Assembly: GCA_913062555.1 (NCBI GenBank)
Contig: CAJXVU010000001.1
Location: 62,001-126,000 of the forward strand
DNA from: an uncultured Bacteroidota bacterium
Lineage (GTDB): Bacteria > Bacteroidota > Bacteroidia > Flavobacteriales > Flavobacteriaceae
Length of the DNA stretch: 64,000 bases
Direction of reading: 5' to 3'
Shown: in pieces, positions 29,670-39,596 of the stretch
Layout: every line of letters begins with the position of its first letter
Position numbering within the stretch: the first letter of the stretch is position 1
The notes under the pieces: model-generated
Told to the model about the DNA's origin: nothing
Seen by the model: only the letters and a program-made list of their open reading frames with translations
Database searches by the model: none
Program-made: the position numbers and the translations under genes

Positions 29670-31997
29670 TTACTTCTTTAGATTATCATTACTTAAAGAA
29701 TAGGGTACATTCTCCGGTTGACTTGCCCATTTTTTATTTGGCGTAGCACTCATATCAAATTTTATATCCCCTCCATTTTGAATATCTTCAAAATTGATGA
29801 AACTATTATGCCATGTTTTACCATTTAGCGAAGCCCCTTCAATAAATACATTCTCTTTAGAATTGTTTCTTGCTGAAATAACAAAGGAATTACCATTTTC
29901 CAAGCTAAGAGTGGCTTTCTCAAACAAAGGACTCCCTATTACATATTCATTAACACTTGGCGTCACAGGATAAAACCCTAAAGAACTAAACACGTACCAT
30001 GCCGAGGTTTGCCCATTATCTTCATCTCCACAATAACCATCTGGAGTTGCGCTATATAATTTTGTTAGTACGTCTCTAACTTTTGCCTGTGCCTTATAAG
30101 ACGCATTGGCGTAGTTATATAAATAAATCATGTGTTGAATAGGTTGATTTCCATGGGCGTAATTCCCCATATTGGCAATTTGCATCTCTCGAATCTCGTG
30201 AATGGTAAATCCATAATATGACGCATCGAAATCTGGTGGCATATCAAAAACCTCATCCAATTTGGCAACAAAATTATCATTACCACCCATTAAGTTTATT
30301 AGGCCTTGTGTATCGTGAAATACAGACCACGTATAATGCAAGCTATTCCCTTCTGTAAAAGCATCCCCCCATTTTAATGGATTAAAAGGCGTTTGAAATC
30401 CACCATCTTCGTTTTTACCACGCATTAAATTATTAGTATCATCAAATAGCAATTTGTAATTGAATGATTGCTTATAAAATTTATCCGCCAGCTCCATTTT
30501 ATCCATGGCTTGAGCGAAATTGGCAATAGTAAAATCGGCAAAAGCATACTCCAATGTTCGTGCTGCATTTTCATTAATTCCCACATTATATGGAACATAT
30601 CCTAATGTATTATAGTAATCAACACCTGCTCGTCCAACAGAATTTACTGGTCTGCCATTATTTTCACTGGCATTTTTTAATACCGCTTCCAACAGCACTT
30701 CTACGTCCTTTTCTTCCATATTGCCTTTCAGATAGGCATCAGCAATTATGGTTGCCGAATTGGAACCTATCATACAATCTCTATGTCCAGGGCTTGCCCA
30801 TTCTGGTAACCATCCCGACTCTTTATAAGTATTCGCTAGGCCTTCCATAATATGGGTATTTAATTCGGGATACATTAAATTAAAAAATGGGAACACTGCT
30901 CTAAAGGTATCCCAGAATCCATTATCGGTAAACATATACCCTGGTAAAACCTCTCCATTATAAGGGCTATAATGAACAACATCTCCATTTGCATCATACT
31001 CATAAAATTTTCTTGGAAACAGCAATACCCTGTACAAGCAAGAATAAAATGTTTTGATATTATCGATATTATCATCTTCAATAATAATTCGGCTTAATTC
31101 AGTCTCCCAGGCCAATCTCGCTTTTTCTTTAGTTTGCTCGAAAGTATCTGTTCCTATTTCTGTTTTTAAATTTAGAGCGGCTTGTTCCGGACTGATAAAT
31201 GAAGAGGCAACTTTAACATGTACTTGCTCTCCTTTTTTAGTCTTAAATCCAATAATTGCCCCTACATGATTGCCTTCATTATCAACCGTGTTTTCTGCCA
31301 AAATCCAATCATCCCCCCAAGTATGGTTTAGTTCAAAATCTTTATCAAACTCAGCCACAAAATAATTATGAAAATTCTCTGGAACTCCACCACTATTATT
31401 TCTACAATAGCCAATTATTTTGCGTTCGTTTGGTAAAATTTTCACCATTGAACCTTTAAAAAAGGCATCGAGCATAATATATGACGAATCGGCTTCAGGA
31501 AATGTAAATCTGAAATGTGAAGCACGTTCGGTAGGTGCTATTTCGGCAGTAATATCATAATCGGCTAGATATACACTATAATGATTGGGTTTTACAATTT
31601 CTGCTTTATGTGAAAAATGTGATACTCTTTCATCTTCCTTATATTTTAATTCACCAGTAACTGCCATTAATGAAAATGCTGCATAATCATTAATCCAAGG
31701 ACTTGGTTGGTGAGTTTGCTTAATTCCTCTTATCGTTAAATCGTCGTATTTATAAGTCCACCCATCTCCCATTTTGGCCGTTTGTGGGGTCCAAAAATTC
31801 ATCGCCCATGGTGTTGCTATAGCAGGATAAGTATTTCCATTAGACAGCTCGAAAGAGGAATCGGTTCCCATCAATGGGTTTACATAGTCAACTAAATCGA
31901 CAGTTTCATTTGATGCTGTACTATCATCTCTTTCATTGGTATTACAGGATACAAACAGCATCGTACCTATAAATAACATTGCAAAAATCTTTTTCAT
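29670..31997 (-). CDS. GH92 family lipoprotein (divergent N-terminal catalytic-site region)
   Basis: Lipobox (MLFVSCNTN); VNPLMGTDSSFELSNGNTYPAIATPWAMNFW; GDEDNGQTSAWYVFSSLGFYPVTP. Confidence 0.93.
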   Translation of the reverse strand: MKKIFAMLFIGTMLFVSCNTNERDDSTASNETVDLVDYVNPLMGTDSSFELSNGNTYPAIATPWAMNFWTPQTAKMGDGWTYKYDDLTIRGIKQTHQPSPWINDYAAFSLMAVTGELKYKEDERVSHFSHKAEIVKPNHYSVYLADYDITAEIAPTERASHFRFTFPEADSSYIMLDAFFKGSMVKILPNERKIIGYCRNNSGGVPENFHNYFVAEFDKDFELNHTWGDDWILAENTVDNEGNHVGAIIGFKTKKGEQVHVKVASSFISPEQAALNLKTEIGTDTFEQTKEKARLAWETELSRIIIEDDNIDNIKTFYSCLYRVLLFPRKFYEYDANGDVVHYSPYNGEVLPGYMFTDNGFWDTFRAVFPFFNLMYPELNTHIMEGLANTYKESGWLPEWASPGHRDCMIGSNSATIIADAYLKGNMEEKDVEVLLEAVLKNASENNGRPVNSVGRAGVDYYNTLGYVPYNVGINENAARTLEYAFADFTIANFAQAMDKMELADKFYKQSFNYKLLFDDTNNLMRGKNEDGGFQTPFNPLKWGDAFTEGNSLHYTWSVFHDTQGLINLMGGNDNFVAKLDEVFDMPPDFDASYYGFTIHEIREMQIANMGNYAHGNQPIQHMIYLYNYANASYKAQAKVRDVLTKLYSATPDGYCGDEDNGQTSAWYVFSSLGFYPVTPSVNEYVIGSPLFEKATLSLENGNSFVISARNNSKENVFIEGASLNGKTWHNSFINFEDIQNGGDIKFDMSATPNKKWASQPENVPYSLSNDNLKK

Positions 31998-32069
31998 CTT
32001 TTTAATCTATTAAAATTTCGTCTACAAATAACCACACTCTCCTCCGCTAGGAATGGTTTTTAAATTGGT

Positions 32070-32081
32070 TGCAATTGCAAT
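32070..32081. promoter_or_regulatory. Palindrome TTGCAATTGCAA upstream of a GH92 gene
   Basis: Perfect 12-bp palindrome in the 199-bp gap upstream of the 31997 start. Confidence 0.3.
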
Positions 32082-32196
32082 TATATTACTGTGTTTTGTT
32101 GTTCAATAATCTCGACTACTAATACCTTATTCCTTATATTTTACATGAAAACACAATAGTGAAATTACAGCTAAACTAACATATTTTTATACATAA

Positions 32197-34431
32197 CTAT
32201 TTATATATTTTTGATGATAACGAAGGCATCAAATCTCCAATGACATTTGGGGATGTTCCCATTTCAAAAACAAGAGTACCGCCGTTTAAAATTTCTTTAT
32301 GGGTAATATAATTTCTATCAATTATCTCATCATTCAATATAACAGATTGAATATATTTATTTTCTGCTGAATTATTTTTCGTTATGATCTTAAACTGGCT
32401 TCCATTTTCTAAGTTTAAAGTCGCCTCATCAAAGACAGGAGAACCAAAGCTATAAATTCCTTGTGCTGGATTAACGGGATAAAATCCTAAACTACTAAAT
32501 ATATACCATGAAGACATTTGTCCGCAATCTTCATTACCACAATGCCCATCAGGTGTGTTTTTATATTGTGTATCGAGAATTTCTCTAATCAATTCTTGAG
32601 TTTTCCAAGGTTTTCCAATATAGTTATACAAATAACCCACATGATGACTAGGCTCATTACCGTGCGCATATTGCCCAATCATTCCTGTACTAAAAATTGG
32701 TAATTTATCTTCAGCAAGTGGTTTTAGGTTAAACATGCTATCAAGTTTTTTTTCGAAATTTTCATCACCTCCAACGGATTGGATCAATCCTTCTATATTT
32801 TGTGGCACTGACCAAAAGTATTGCCAGGCGTTACTTTCGCAAAAATATGGGGTGTATTCTTTCGGAATAAATGCTTCCACAAATTGACCATTTTTCAATC
32901 TTGGTCGCATGAAAGTAGATTGAGCATCATACACATTGCGCCAATTTTCTGATCGTTTTAAGAAATATTCAAAATCCTCATCCTTATCCAAAGCCTTTGC
33001 AAATTGAGCTACGCACCAATCATCATAAGCATATTCTAAAGTTTTGGAAACCGACCAGTTTTCATGTTGTTCATCTACAGGAATATATCCTAAAGTTTTA
33101 TAAACATCAAGTTGTCGTGCATTATCCATTGCACTCGTTTTACAAGCTTCATAAGCCAAGGCAATATCAAAGTTTTCAATCCCTTTAAAATAAGCATCAA
33201 CTATTACGGGGACGGCGTGATAGCCAATCATCATATTCGTTTCGTTTCCTTGCATCGACCATACGGGCAACAAACCAGTCTCTTTATAGTGCGCTAATAT
33301 TGAATTTACCATATTTGAAACACGCTTTGGATGCACAATGGTATATAATGGGTGAGCAGCCCTATAGGTATCCCAAAGTGAAAAAGTATCATATCGATCA
33401 AAATCCTTAGCATTCATAATGGTATCATTTGCACCCTTATAATTGCCATTGTGATCACTCAATAATGTAGGCGCTAACATGGATTGATATAACATGGTGT
33501 AAAAAATTTCTTTTTTAGTTATATCTTTTGTTTGAACCTGTATTTTTTGCAATTCATTTTCCCAAATATTATCAGCTTGCTGCTTATAAATATCAAAATT
33601 AAAATGTGGCGTTTCAACTTCTAAAGATTTATGAGCCCCCTCTATATTAGCAGTAGATAATCCTGTTTTTAAAATAATTACCTCGCCTTCTGAAGTTTGA
33701 TAATTTAATATGATTTTAGTGTTTTTACCTTCAACAGGCGACGAAACTAGGCTGTCATTTTTATAAATCTGATAAGATTGAAAAGGTTTAGAAAGTTGAA
33801 TTTCAAAATAAATACGCTGATCCTTAGCCCAGCCTGTGGATTTTCTGAAGCCTTGAATAGTGGTATTGTTAACCACTTCTATATATGTATTGGTTGGAGC
33901 ATCCCAATTTAAAGCATAACCCAAATCAATATGAATTTGAGAAAGGGTGTCTTTTGGAAAGGTATATTTATGGATTCCTGTTCGCGAGGTTGCAGTTAAC
34001 TCCGCTCTAATTCCGAATTCCAATAAGTCTACTGCATAATAGCCAGGAGAAGCAGTCTCCTTTTCATGAGAATAGCTTGAATAAGGTTTGAAGTTATTGG
34101 CTTTAATTCTGGAATCAAACCGACTGTTGGTTGGCATTACCAATATATCGTACAAATCTCCTGCCCCAGTCCCTGTTAAATGGGTATGTGAAAATCCGGA
34201 AATTATAGAATCTTGGTAAAAATAACCGGCAATCCTATCCCAGCCTGGAATCCCAATATCAGGACTGAGTTGTACCATTCCAAATGGAACCGTTGCTCCC
34301 GGGTAAGTATTTCCAGGGCCATCAGTACCTATAAAGGGGTTTACATATTGGGTTAGCTTTATAGGATCATTTTTAACTTGTCTACAATTAAAAACAAGTA
34401 TAATTATAATAAATAATCCATATTTACGCAT
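32197..34431 (-). CDS. GH92 family lipoprotein
   Basis: VNPFIGTDGPGNTYPGATVPFGMVQLSPD, GFSHTHLTGTGAGDLYDILVMP, GNEDCGQMSSWYIFSSLGFYPVNP. Confidence 0.95.
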   Translation of the reverse strand: MRKYGLFIIIILVFNCRQVKNDPIKLTQYVNPFIGTDGPGNTYPGATVPFGMVQLSPDIGIPGWDRIAGYFYQDSIISGFSHTHLTGTGAGDLYDILVMPTNSRFDSRIKANNFKPYSSYSHEKETASPGYYAVDLLEFGIRAELTATSRTGIHKYTFPKDTLSQIHIDLGYALNWDAPTNTYIEVVNNTTIQGFRKSTGWAKDQRIYFEIQLSKPFQSYQIYKNDSLVSSPVEGKNTKIILNYQTSEGEVIILKTGLSTANIEGAHKSLEVETPHFNFDIYKQQADNIWENELQKIQVQTKDITKKEIFYTMLYQSMLAPTLLSDHNGNYKGANDTIMNAKDFDRYDTFSLWDTYRAAHPLYTIVHPKRVSNMVNSILAHYKETGLLPVWSMQGNETNMMIGYHAVPVIVDAYFKGIENFDIALAYEACKTSAMDNARQLDVYKTLGYIPVDEQHENWSVSKTLEYAYDDWCVAQFAKALDKDEDFEYFLKRSENWRNVYDAQSTFMRPRLKNGQFVEAFIPKEYTPYFCESNAWQYFWSVPQNIEGLIQSVGGDENFEKKLDSMFNLKPLAEDKLPIFSTGMIGQYAHGNEPSHHVGYLYNYIGKPWKTQELIREILDTQYKNTPDGHCGNEDCGQMSSWYIFSSLGFYPVNPAQGIYSFGSPVFDEATLNLENGSQFKIITKNNSAENKYIQSVILNDEIIDRNYITHKEILNGGTLVFEMGTSPNVIGDLMPSLSSKIYK

Positions 34432-34436
34432 GCTTA

Positions 34437-35558
34437 CTATTTTTTAAAAGTTGCTTTGGTTTCTTTTATCGTTTTTAAATATTCTTCGGTTAATTGTGGT
34501 CCATCAAAAAACGTCACCCCTTTAGCTCCGTTTTCTTTAGCCAAAAGGATGGCCTGCTTTAATTCTTCAGCTGATGTAAACGGAGGTAAATACACCCCAG
34601 TATTTATACCAATGTTTTTTGATTTAACATCATTAACTCCTTGCTTTGTAGCATAACCAATCCAATCGATTTCTTCATTATAAAAACCGTGATAAATCAT
34701 AGGATACACCTCGTCAATATTCCATTTATCCCAACGTTGACGGACCATATGGTCGGCCATCTCAGGATAAGGAAACACTGCCGCTGTTAATTTTTTATTA
34801 TTCTTCTTTACGATCTCATATGCGTCATCCACTACACTTTTAATAGCATTCAACCTAAAGTTTTTCCACTCCATATCAATAGCTGTATTGGAGCTTTCTT
34901 TTGGGTTTTTATGATGTATTTTTTCAAACTCACTGATACAAACATCACAATAACAGAAGTCGTATTCTGCCATTTCTGTTTCTTGTTTTAAATTGTATTT
35001 AGGAAGCAATCCAATTGGTAAAAATATATCTGGAAAACGAATATAATCTAAATGAACACTTTCTATCCCTTCGACTTTAGCTAAGCCTTCAACTAAACCC
35101 AGGACATGATTTCGAGATGCTTCTCTGGTAGGGCATAACCATTGGTAATAACCTACATAAGGACGAGTATCAAAACAGGATTTCCCATCTCTACTTACCA
35201 TATACCAGTCTGGGTGTTGTAAAGCAACTGTATCCCCAGGACGGTTCATAGCCATAATCCAGGCATGCACTTTTAGACCTTCTTGCTTTGCAACAGGTAC
35301 TAATCGGGCTAATTCTTTAGGATCTGTTCCTGTATTAATTAAGATTTCATCAATACCTCCATCTTTATATTTTCTGAATTCTAAAGCATAGTCTTCATTA
35401 GATTTATCTTTTTTGGAAGTTATCCAAACCCCAAAATCAAACGATTGTTTTGAAACTTCTCCTTGTGCAATATTAGATTCTTTCTTATGATCTTCTTTAG
35501 AATTACAGGCTATAACTGTTAGAAGTAACCCAAAAATTAACAGATATTTATTTCTCAT
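34437..35558 (-). CDS. Putative glycoside hydrolase-like lipoprotein (GHL10/family-10-like TIM barrel)
   Basis: Lipobox (LLTVIACNSK); VHAWIMAMNRPGD, SVHLDYIRFPD, CYCDVCISEF, DEVYPMIYHGFY motifs. Confidence 0.75.
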   Translation of the reverse strand: MRNKYLLIFGLLLTVIACNSKEDHKKESNIAQGEVSKQSFDFGVWITSKKDKSNEDYALEFRKYKDGGIDEILINTGTDPKELARLVPVAKQEGLKVHAWIMAMNRPGDTVALQHPDWYMVSRDGKSCFDTRPYVGYYQWLCPTREASRNHVLGLVEGLAKVEGIESVHLDYIRFPDIFLPIGLLPKYNLKQETEMAEYDFCYCDVCISEFEKIHHKNPKESSNTAIDMEWKNFRLNAIKSVVDDAYEIVKKNNKKLTAAVFPYPEMADHMVRQRWDKWNIDEVYPMIYHGFYNEEIDWIGYATKQGVNDVKSKNIGINTGVYLPPFTSAEELKQAILLAKENGAKGVTFFDGPQLTEEYLKTIKETKATFKK

Positions 35559-35567
35559 AACTTATTA

Positions 35568-36650
35568 TTATTTAGTGGTAAACTTACCATCTTCTTTAAT
35601 ACTTAATACTTTATTTGAAAACGGACTTTTTATTGAAATTACCCAGCCTCTACTATGATTTTCTATTGTAGGCAGAAGCGTTTTACCATCCACAATTAAA
35701 GCTGTATTTTCGATGGATTCTATTGTAGTCGCCCATTGCATATGTTTTGAAAAATGTTCTTTTTGAGCTCTGTATAATCGATACATTTCCCATTTTATTT
35801 TTTCGTCTTGAGGAATCGTAAACGTTGTATCTACACCAACTTCATTTGATGAAAAATAGACATAACCCCACCTTTCTGGTTCATGCATATTAATAACTCC
35901 CTGAGGAGACCAAACCCAATTGTATTCGCGCAAATATTTGCCGTCAGCACCCTTTTTTCTTGAGTAACGTCCATCTTTAACATCATGGTCCCAGTTAACT
36001 CTAGAAAAATTAACTCTCCAAAAACTATCAACAGGCACATTATTTTGATAATACGACGTTTTATATACAGCCCAAGGAATAGCGATTTCTAAAGTCCAAC
36101 CTTTATCTAGATTAGAGGCATCATTAAGCGAGCCGTCGACAGTTACAGCCGACTTCAACCCAGTAATATGCCAATCATTTAAGACAACATTTGATTCTCG
36201 ATAAGGTTTAGTTATGAATAAATCCCATGCGGTATTTAAGGCATTGATTTCCAATTCGTAATAATTATGTGTGTCACCATCTGGATCTATAAATACTTCA
36301 AAATCATTATTGTGAAAGATCACCGCATCATGTTGTTCAATGTCTCCCCAAACATGTGGCTCTTCAATTTTTGCCAAAATATAAAAGTAGGTTTCATCCC
36401 ATAACATTTTTACATTGGTTTGATATAAGGGCGTTTTCACACCTTCAATATCAATAAAATTGGCACTCCATTTTGATTTCTTCCAAGACATTTCATCTGG
36501 TTTCCCATCGATAACAATTGCTTCAGTTGTTTTATAAGCAATATGTTGTCTTGGTACTATTGTTTTCTCCTGAGCACAAGACACCAAATAAGAAAAACAG
36601 AGCCCTGTTATAATTAGATACTTATTGAGATTTTTATTCATTTCAAGCAC
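35568..36650 (-). CDS. CBM9-like carbohydrate-binding lipoprotein
   Basis: Lipobox (YLVSCAQEK); IDGKPDEMSWKKSKWSANFIDIEG, LWDETYFYILAKIEEPHVWGD, NDFEVFIDPDGDTHNYYELEINA typical of CBM9-like domains. Confidence 0.85.
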   Translation of the reverse strand: MLEMNKNLNKYLIITGLCFSYLVSCAQEKTIVPRQHIAYKTTEAIVIDGKPDEMSWKKSKWSANFIDIEGVKTPLYQTNVKMLWDETYFYILAKIEEPHVWGDIEQHDAVIFHNNDFEVFIDPDGDTHNYYELEINALNTAWDLFITKPYRESNVVLNDWHITGLKSAVTVDGSLNDASNLDKGWTLEIAIPWAVYKTSYYQNNVPVDSFWRVNFSRVNWDHDVKDGRYSRKKGADGKYLREYNWVWSPQGVINMHEPERWGYVYFSSNEVGVDTTFTIPQDEKIKWEMYRLYRAQKEHFSKHMQWATTIESIENTALIVDGKTLLPTIENHSRGWVISIKSPFSNKVLSIKEDGKFTTK

Positions 36651-36727
36651 TTTAAATCAGTTTTATTATAAACTATTATCTTTTGTGAACTGAACAACTT
36701 CATTTATAGAAACATCAATACTATCCA

Positions 36728-38983
36728 TTATTGTTGATTGATTTTAGTTGTACCCCAAGCTTTATTAGGCTCTGAACCCATAACAAAATGCAATGTTCCT
36801 CCTTCTAATAATTGCTGATGAGCAATAGAAGTCTGATTGAACACCTCTCCATTAAGAGTTGCTGATTGTATGTAGATATTTTTATCTGAAACATGTTCAG
36901 CTTCAATGACAAAGTTTTTATCATCTGAAATAGCAATCGATGCTTTTTCAAAAATAGGGCTTCCAATTTCATAATCTCCCGAAGCGGGATTCATAGGATA
37001 CAATCCGATAGAGCTTAATGCATACCAGGCCGACATTTGTCCGCAATCTTCATTGCCACTCAAACCAACTGGGGTCGTATTATATTGTGTGTCTAAAATA
37101 TAACGCGCCCAATATTGTGTACGCCATGGCTTATTCGCATGATTAAACATATATGCAATATGATGACTTGGTTCATTACCATGTGCATACTGGCCAATAA
37201 GACCAGAAATATCTACAGAAACATTATCACCGGTAATTTCAGAGCTTTCTGTGAAAAGCTGCTCCAGTCGCTGTGTAAATGCTTCATCACTGCCGTGAAG
37301 CTTAATAAAATCTTCAACATTATGTGGCACAAACCAACTGTGTTGCCATGCATTTCCTTCAGTATAATCGGTTTGTTCTCTATGATTTGAATGTTTGGCA
37401 TCAAAGGGTTCATTCCATGAATTCCCATCGACAGATTTACCGCGCATAAAGCCGGTTTCATTATCGAATAAATGTTGATAAGCTTTGGAACGATTTAAGA
37501 ATAATTTGTAATCTTCATCTTTTCCAAGTACCTGTGCCAATTGTGCAACACACCAATCATCATAGGCATATTCCAAGGTAATTGTAACCGATTCATCTAA
37601 CAAGCTATATGGAATATAGCCATGTTTCTTATAATGGTTCAATCCACGTTCGTCTTGCATCATTGTAGTTTTCATTGCCTGATAGGCCTTTTCAACATCA
37701 AAACCGCGAATTCCTTTTTTATAAGCCTCAACAATTACAGGAATAGAATGATAACCAGTCATTGTATTCGTCTCGTTGGCATAAAGGGTCCAAACAGGCA
37801 ATATGTTTTTGGATTCATAATAAGCTAACATGGAATTTACAATATCTGAAACTTTATTTGGAGCAACCAAAGTCAGCAATGGATGCTCGGCTCTAAAGGT
37901 GTCCCAAAGTGACAATGTAGAGTAAGCGGTATAATTGGTCGCAGTCACAATACTATCATTCTCTTTTCTAAACTGCCCATTTTTATCACTATAGGTTACA
38001 GGCGCCAACTGCGAATGATACATTGCGGTGTAGAACATTGTTTTGAGTGAATCAATGGGCGTCTCTACTTCAATTTTTGTCAAAGCCGAATTCCATTCGT
38101 TTTCGGCTTCCAATTTTATAGCTTCAAAGTTAAAATCGCCTGTGTTTAGATTCTCTTTTGCGTTTTCAATGCTTACTGATGATAATGCGACCTTAACAAA
38201 TAACGCATTACTTTTTTCATTCTTAAAAAATAATTGGGCTGCTATTTTCGCTCCTTCACTTGAAATGTTTTCAATTCTGACTCCATCCGCGTATAAATTT
38301 TGTTTTTCAATTGGTTTGGAGAATTTTGCAACAAAAAATACTTTTTGATTTTTTGCCCATCCCGTACTAAATCGGTAACCACTAATTGTATATTCATCTT
38401 CAATTTTTAAAGAGGTCTCTAATGCTTTATCCCAATTTATTGCAAAACCAAGATCAATAACTACGGACTGTACATCATTGTCTTTAAAGCTATATTTATG
38501 ATAGGCTGTACGTTTTGCAGTGGTGAGCTCTACATTTACATTATGATCTTCTAAAAACACTTGATAATATCCTGGACTAGCTGATTCGTTAGCATGGTTA
38601 TATGAAGATTTATATGGTATTTCATCACGAGAATTTGGAGTTATTGATAAATCAATTTCTTTATTAATTGGCATCAATAATATATCGGCTAAATCACCAA
38701 TACCTGTTCCACTTAAACTTAAGTGGCTAAAACCAACAGCAATAGAGTCGGAATAATGATATCCCGAACACCAGTCCCATTTGCTAATCCCATTAATAGG
38801 ACTCACTTGTAACATTCCAAAAGGCACCGTAGCTCCTGGATAGGTATGCCCATGCCCTCCTGTACCAATAAAAGGATCGACATATTTGATTAAATTTTTA
38901 TCTTCATTACTTGTGTTTTCTACAATATCCTTGCAACTAAACACAAAAATTATACAGCAAAAAAATACCGAGATGTTCTTCAT
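36728..38983 (-). CDS. GH92 family lipoprotein
   Basis: VDPFIGTGGHGHTYPGATVPFGMLQVSP, GFSHLSLSGTGIGDLADILLMP, GNEDCGQMSAWYALSSIGLYPMNP. Confidence 0.95.
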   Translation of the reverse strand: MKNISVFFCCIIFVFSCKDIVENTSNEDKNLIKYVDPFIGTGGHGHTYPGATVPFGMLQVSPINGISKWDWCSGYHYSDSIAVGFSHLSLSGTGIGDLADILLMPINKEIDLSITPNSRDEIPYKSSYNHANESASPGYYQVFLEDHNVNVELTTAKRTAYHKYSFKDNDVQSVVIDLGFAINWDKALETSLKIEDEYTISGYRFSTGWAKNQKVFFVAKFSKPIEKQNLYADGVRIENISSEGAKIAAQLFFKNEKSNALFVKVALSSVSIENAKENLNTGDFNFEAIKLEAENEWNSALTKIEVETPIDSLKTMFYTAMYHSQLAPVTYSDKNGQFRKENDSIVTATNYTAYSTLSLWDTFRAEHPLLTLVAPNKVSDIVNSMLAYYESKNILPVWTLYANETNTMTGYHSIPVIVEAYKKGIRGFDVEKAYQAMKTTMMQDERGLNHYKKHGYIPYSLLDESVTITLEYAYDDWCVAQLAQVLGKDEDYKLFLNRSKAYQHLFDNETGFMRGKSVDGNSWNEPFDAKHSNHREQTDYTEGNAWQHSWFVPHNVEDFIKLHGSDEAFTQRLEQLFTESSEITGDNVSVDISGLIGQYAHGNEPSHHIAYMFNHANKPWRTQYWARYILDTQYNTTPVGLSGNEDCGQMSAWYALSSIGLYPMNPASGDYEIGSPIFEKASIAISDDKNFVIEAEHVSDKNIYIQSATLNGEVFNQTSIAHQQLLEGGTLHFVMGSEPNKAWGTTKINQQ

Positions 38984-39351
38984 AATTTATGTTATACTAT
39001 TTAACAATATAAAAATTCATATGTTTAGCAAGTAATAAAAAAAAACTAGACTAACAACATCTTAACTATGTTAAACACAAAATAAAAAACAAATTATCCC
39101 TCACATATAAAAATGAATTTGAATCCATATAACCATTATCACCTCTCAATATAACATCTCAAACCATTTAAAAAATGCTTGAGATAATACGCTACCTTAA
39201 TTATGAAGCGAATCACAAATATCAAACGTCTTTTTAAGAATTCATAGATCATATATTGAAGAAGTTCAGAATAAAATTTACATTGAACTCTTTGAAATAT
39301 TAAGAGTAAATATCTCGTTTCACCTCAATAATATTGGTGATTCTAAGACAT

Positions 39352-39382
39352 AAAAAAAGCCCCAGTATTAACTGAAGCTTTG
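39352..39382 (-). terminator. Probable terminator downstream of tRNA-Leu
   Basis: AAAGCCCCAGT-ATTA-ACTGAAGCTTT imperfect stem with flanking A tract (T tract on minus strand). Confidence 0.6.
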
Positions 39383-39395
39383 ATTTATACCTTTG

Positions 39396-39477
39396 TGCGG
39401 GCGGAGAGACTCGAACTCTCACACCTCGCGGCACTAGATCCTAAGTCTAGCGTGTCTACCAATTCCACCACGCCCGC
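39396..39477 (-). tRNA. tRNA-Leu (anticodon UAG)
   Basis: Reverse complement GCGGGCGTGGTGGAATTGGTAGACACGCTAGACTTAGGATCTAGTGCCGCGAGGTGTGAGAGTTCGAGTCTCTCCGCCCGCA; 7-bp acceptor stem, anticodon loop CUUAGGA, short variable arm stem, T-loop GTTCGAGTC. Confidence 0.95.
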
Positions 39478-39482
39478 AAAAG

Positions 39483-39500
39483 TCCCGATAAATATCGGGA
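39483..39500. repeat. Small perfect hairpin TCCCGAT-AAAT-ATCGGGA next to tRNA-Leu
   Basis: 7-bp perfect arms, 4-nt loop, immediately upstream of the tRNA 5' end. Confidence 0.6.
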
Positions 39501-39596
39501 TGCAAATATAAACAATACTTTGAAAATTCAAACCTATCTTTTAATAAATAAATTCTACATGTTTTTGTATTTTTGAATCCAATTCAATATATAACA

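Noticed and set aside
27414-38983. Full mannan PUL
   Set aside because: No SusC/SusD pair or regulator lies in or next to the block.
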